From positions 1 to 64,000 of the forward strand of contig CAVRYA010000003.1 in NCBI GenBank assembly GCA_963725315.1: DNA of 64,000 bases, written 5' to 3'. The notes under the pieces were generated by a model. That model was not told the origin of the DNA and ran no database searches. It saw only the letters and a program-made list of their open reading frames with translations. Source of the stretch: JBBRHQ01 sp963725315. Its GTDB lineage: Bacteria; Actinomycetota; Thermoleophilia; Solirubrobacterales; 70-9. Positions 62,394 through 64,000 of the stretch are shown here, in pieces. The position numbers and the translations under genes were made by a program. Within the stretch, counting starts at the first letter, position 1, and every line of letters starts with the position of its first letter.

Positions 62394-62709
62394 GCAAGCT
62401 CCCCGCTGCGGCTTCGGCCTGTGCATGGACATAGTGCGCCAGGGGACCCAGGGTGGTGATCTGGTCGGGGTCAATGCCCTCGAAGTCGATCTCGATCTCG
62501 AGGGAGTCCTCGATCGCTGCCACCAGCTCGATGAAGCCGAGCGAGTCGATCATGCCGCTCCCGCGCAGGTCGAGGTCGTCGGCGCCGCCGGCGATCGCGG
62601 CCTCGGGGTCCGGTAGATGCGCTCCGCTCGCCGAGAGGATCAGGGCCCGGACGTCCTCGAGCCTCGGCGGGCCGGAGGGGGGAAGGCCGTTTTCGCTGTT
62701 CGGATTCAT
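62383..62709 (-). CDS. Acyl/aminoacyl carrier protein, copy 2
   Basis: 108 residues starting MNPNSENGLPPSGPPRLEDV. Phosphopantetheine serine in GSGMIDSLGFIELVAAIEDS, EIDFEGIDPDQITTLGPLAH as the end pattern. About half identical to copy 1 over the core by eye. It overlaps the LbH acyltransferase gene as in copy 1. No ligase is near this copy, so the enzyme at 47621 may serve both. Confidence 0.9.
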   Translation of the reverse strand: MNPNSENGLPPSGPPRLEDVRALILSASGAHLPDPEAAIAGGADDLDLRGSGMIDSLGFIELVAAIEDSLEIEIDFEGIDPDQITTLGPLAHYVHAQAEAAAGSLREK

Positions 62710-62759
62710 CCTTGCCGCCGCCGGGTCGATGACGGGGAAAGAGGGGCCAGCGCTCCCCA

Positions 62760-64000
62760 TCACGGCCCGATCCGGTAGATAGTGTACGAGCGCGAGGGAT
62801 TGGTGCCCGCCGCCGCGGGCTGGCCGCGGCCGAACCGGGCGACGGGGGCGGCGCTCGACGTAGCTCGCGAGCAGGTGGTTGTAATCGACCCCGAAGCGGC
62901 TGAAGCCGTAGCCGTCGAAGCGGCGCTTGCTGATCACCGCGTAGCGGACGCCTTCCCGCTCGAGCCTGGCAATCGCCTTTCGCTCGTCCGCGCGCGAGTC
63001 GAGCAGGCCAGGGAGGAACATGACGTCGTAGAGCGCCGGGGGGCGGTCGGTCATGAAGTTGAGGCCGGCGTCGGCCGGGAGGTCGAGGGTCCGCTCGCCG
63101 GGCGAGGTGTGGGAGTCGATGAAGTCGATCGTCCGCTGCAGCGCCGGTGCGGCGCTTGCCGTGGTCACGAAGCTGCCGCGGGCCGTGTGGACTGTGGCAT
63201 CGTCGTCGGGATAGAGGGCGACCTGCGCGTAGGCCGCCAGGCCCAGGGCGACCGCGCCGAGCGCCCCCATGGCGGCGGTTCCGCGTCTGCGGCCAGCGCT
63301 CGCGCGAGCCGCTGGTGGAGCAGCGCCAGCAGGAGGACGAGCGGCGCCGCGTAGTAGGGGGCGTAGGAGACTCTCGCGGTGAACGCGTCGTAGGCACGGG
63401 CGCCGAGCAGGACGGCGGTGGCGATCAGGGCGAGGTCGAAGCCCCATGAGCTCGACAGCGGGGGCGAGTCCCCGCGCCAGAGGCGAACCAGCGCGTACGC
63501 GGCGGCGGCGAAGCCGAGGACGGGCAGCCAGCTCATCCCGATCAGCAGGTGGCTGACCTCGTACTCGACGGCCGAGCGGCCATCGGCGAAGAGCCCGCTC
63601 ACGTGCCAGGCCGCGCCGAGGACGAGCAAGGTGGCCAGGGTGGCCCCGATCGGCCAGAGGGCGCGGAGGCGCTCCCTCGTTCCGCCCGCCCGCGAGTAGA
63701 GGATGGCCGAGGCCAGCACCGAGGCCAAAAGCGAGCAGTAGACGATCGCGCGGGCGCCGGTGGCGACCACGCTCTGCAGGTCGAAGGGCGCCCAGTTCGA
63801 CTGTGAGCCGAAGCCGGTGACCCGCAGGAAGTCGACCGGCCAGAGGTTCTCGGTGAACAGGTTCGCCGCGCCGGCGTCGCTGGCGAGGATTCCCAGCACG
63901 GCGCCGGCCAGCGCGATCGAGGGCAGCGCCAGCATGGCAGGGCGCGCAGAGCGGAGCCGAGGCCGTGCTGGCGCCAGCAGCCGACCAGGTAGGCCCCGAA
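62760..64000 (-). CDS. Polytopic membrane protein, glycosyltransferase-like (partial, frame-broken)
   Basis: Its N-terminal part lies beyond the window. Membrane helices are seen in LALPSIALAGAVLGILA, IVYCSLLASVLASAILY and VLLGARAYDAFTARVSYAPY, then a soluble end (TIDFIDSHTSPGERTLDLPA, AIARLEREGVRYAVISKRRF) that closes with PSRSYTIYRIGP at 62760. Frame breaks lie near 62845, 63280 and 63945. The pattern resembles large GT-C or YfhO-like membrane proteins of surface-sugar loci; the soluble end is typical for those. Confidence 0.7.

Overview
The window looks like a chromosomal contig, probably from a metagenome or an unpolished long-read assembly, of a high-GC actinobacterium of the class Thermoleophilia (Solirubrobacterales-like). 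The evidence is the codon usage (G or C almost everywhere at third positions), the order pdxS-pdxT / yebC / ruvC-ruvA-ruvB / secDF / recJ / rel, many small SnoaL-like proteins that start MSQENVE, and secreted proteins of types common in that group. No taxonomic search was possible, so this is an inference.

Layout. (1) 1-5.1 kb: the 3' end of a tRNA, then two sub-arrays of tandem SnoaL/NTF2-like genes. Their ends share an almost invariant stretch of about 54 bp although the gene interiors are strongly diverged. The array also holds a pseudogene and an orphan gene start. (2) 5.1-24.7 kb: accessory region with a zinc-ribbon gene, a DUF2294 gene, one copy of an ECF sigma factor / small-protein pair, several secreted proteins, a cupin, two VOC proteins, a CARDB/HExxH protein, an LCAT-like lipase, a TrxR-like flavoprotein, an alpha/beta hydrolase, a polytopic membrane protein, and a very large secreted galactose-oxidase-like protein fused to Ig-like and TolB-type repeats. 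(3) 24.7-45 kb: mostly conserved chromosome, with two PknB-type kinases, an RpiR regulator, PLP synthase (pdxST), an M29 aminopeptidase, yebC, ruvCAB, secDF, recJ and a RelA/SpoT enzyme. (4) 45.1-46.0 kb: the second, inverted and nearly identical copy of the ECF sigma / small-protein pair. (5) 46.4-64 kb: a surface polysaccharide locus with sugar-nucleotide enzymes (wecB, rfbC, rfbD, an epimerase, two Gfo/Idh/MocA oxidoreductases), an initiating sugar-phosphate transferase, a GT2, a flavoprotein, an acyltransferase-3, and two paralogous carrier protein / LbH acyltransferase modules, one of them beside an adenylating enzyme.

How the genes work together. The polysaccharide locus has enough for making precursors (ManNAc-type and dTDP-rhamnose-type sugars), for initiation on a lipid carrier, and for acyl decoration; the carrier-protein/ligase/LbH set suggests thioester-activated acyl or aminoacyl groups. 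The conserved block is housekeeping: PLP synthesis, Holliday-junction processing, protein export, and stringent response.

Data quality. At least 20 reading-frame breaks are present, and nearly all are single-base insertions. Removing them restores full-length conserved proteins whose lengths then divide by three. I treat these genes as intact genes with probable sequence errors, but three insertions occur at identical places in both copies of a 794-bp repeat, which random error does not explain.
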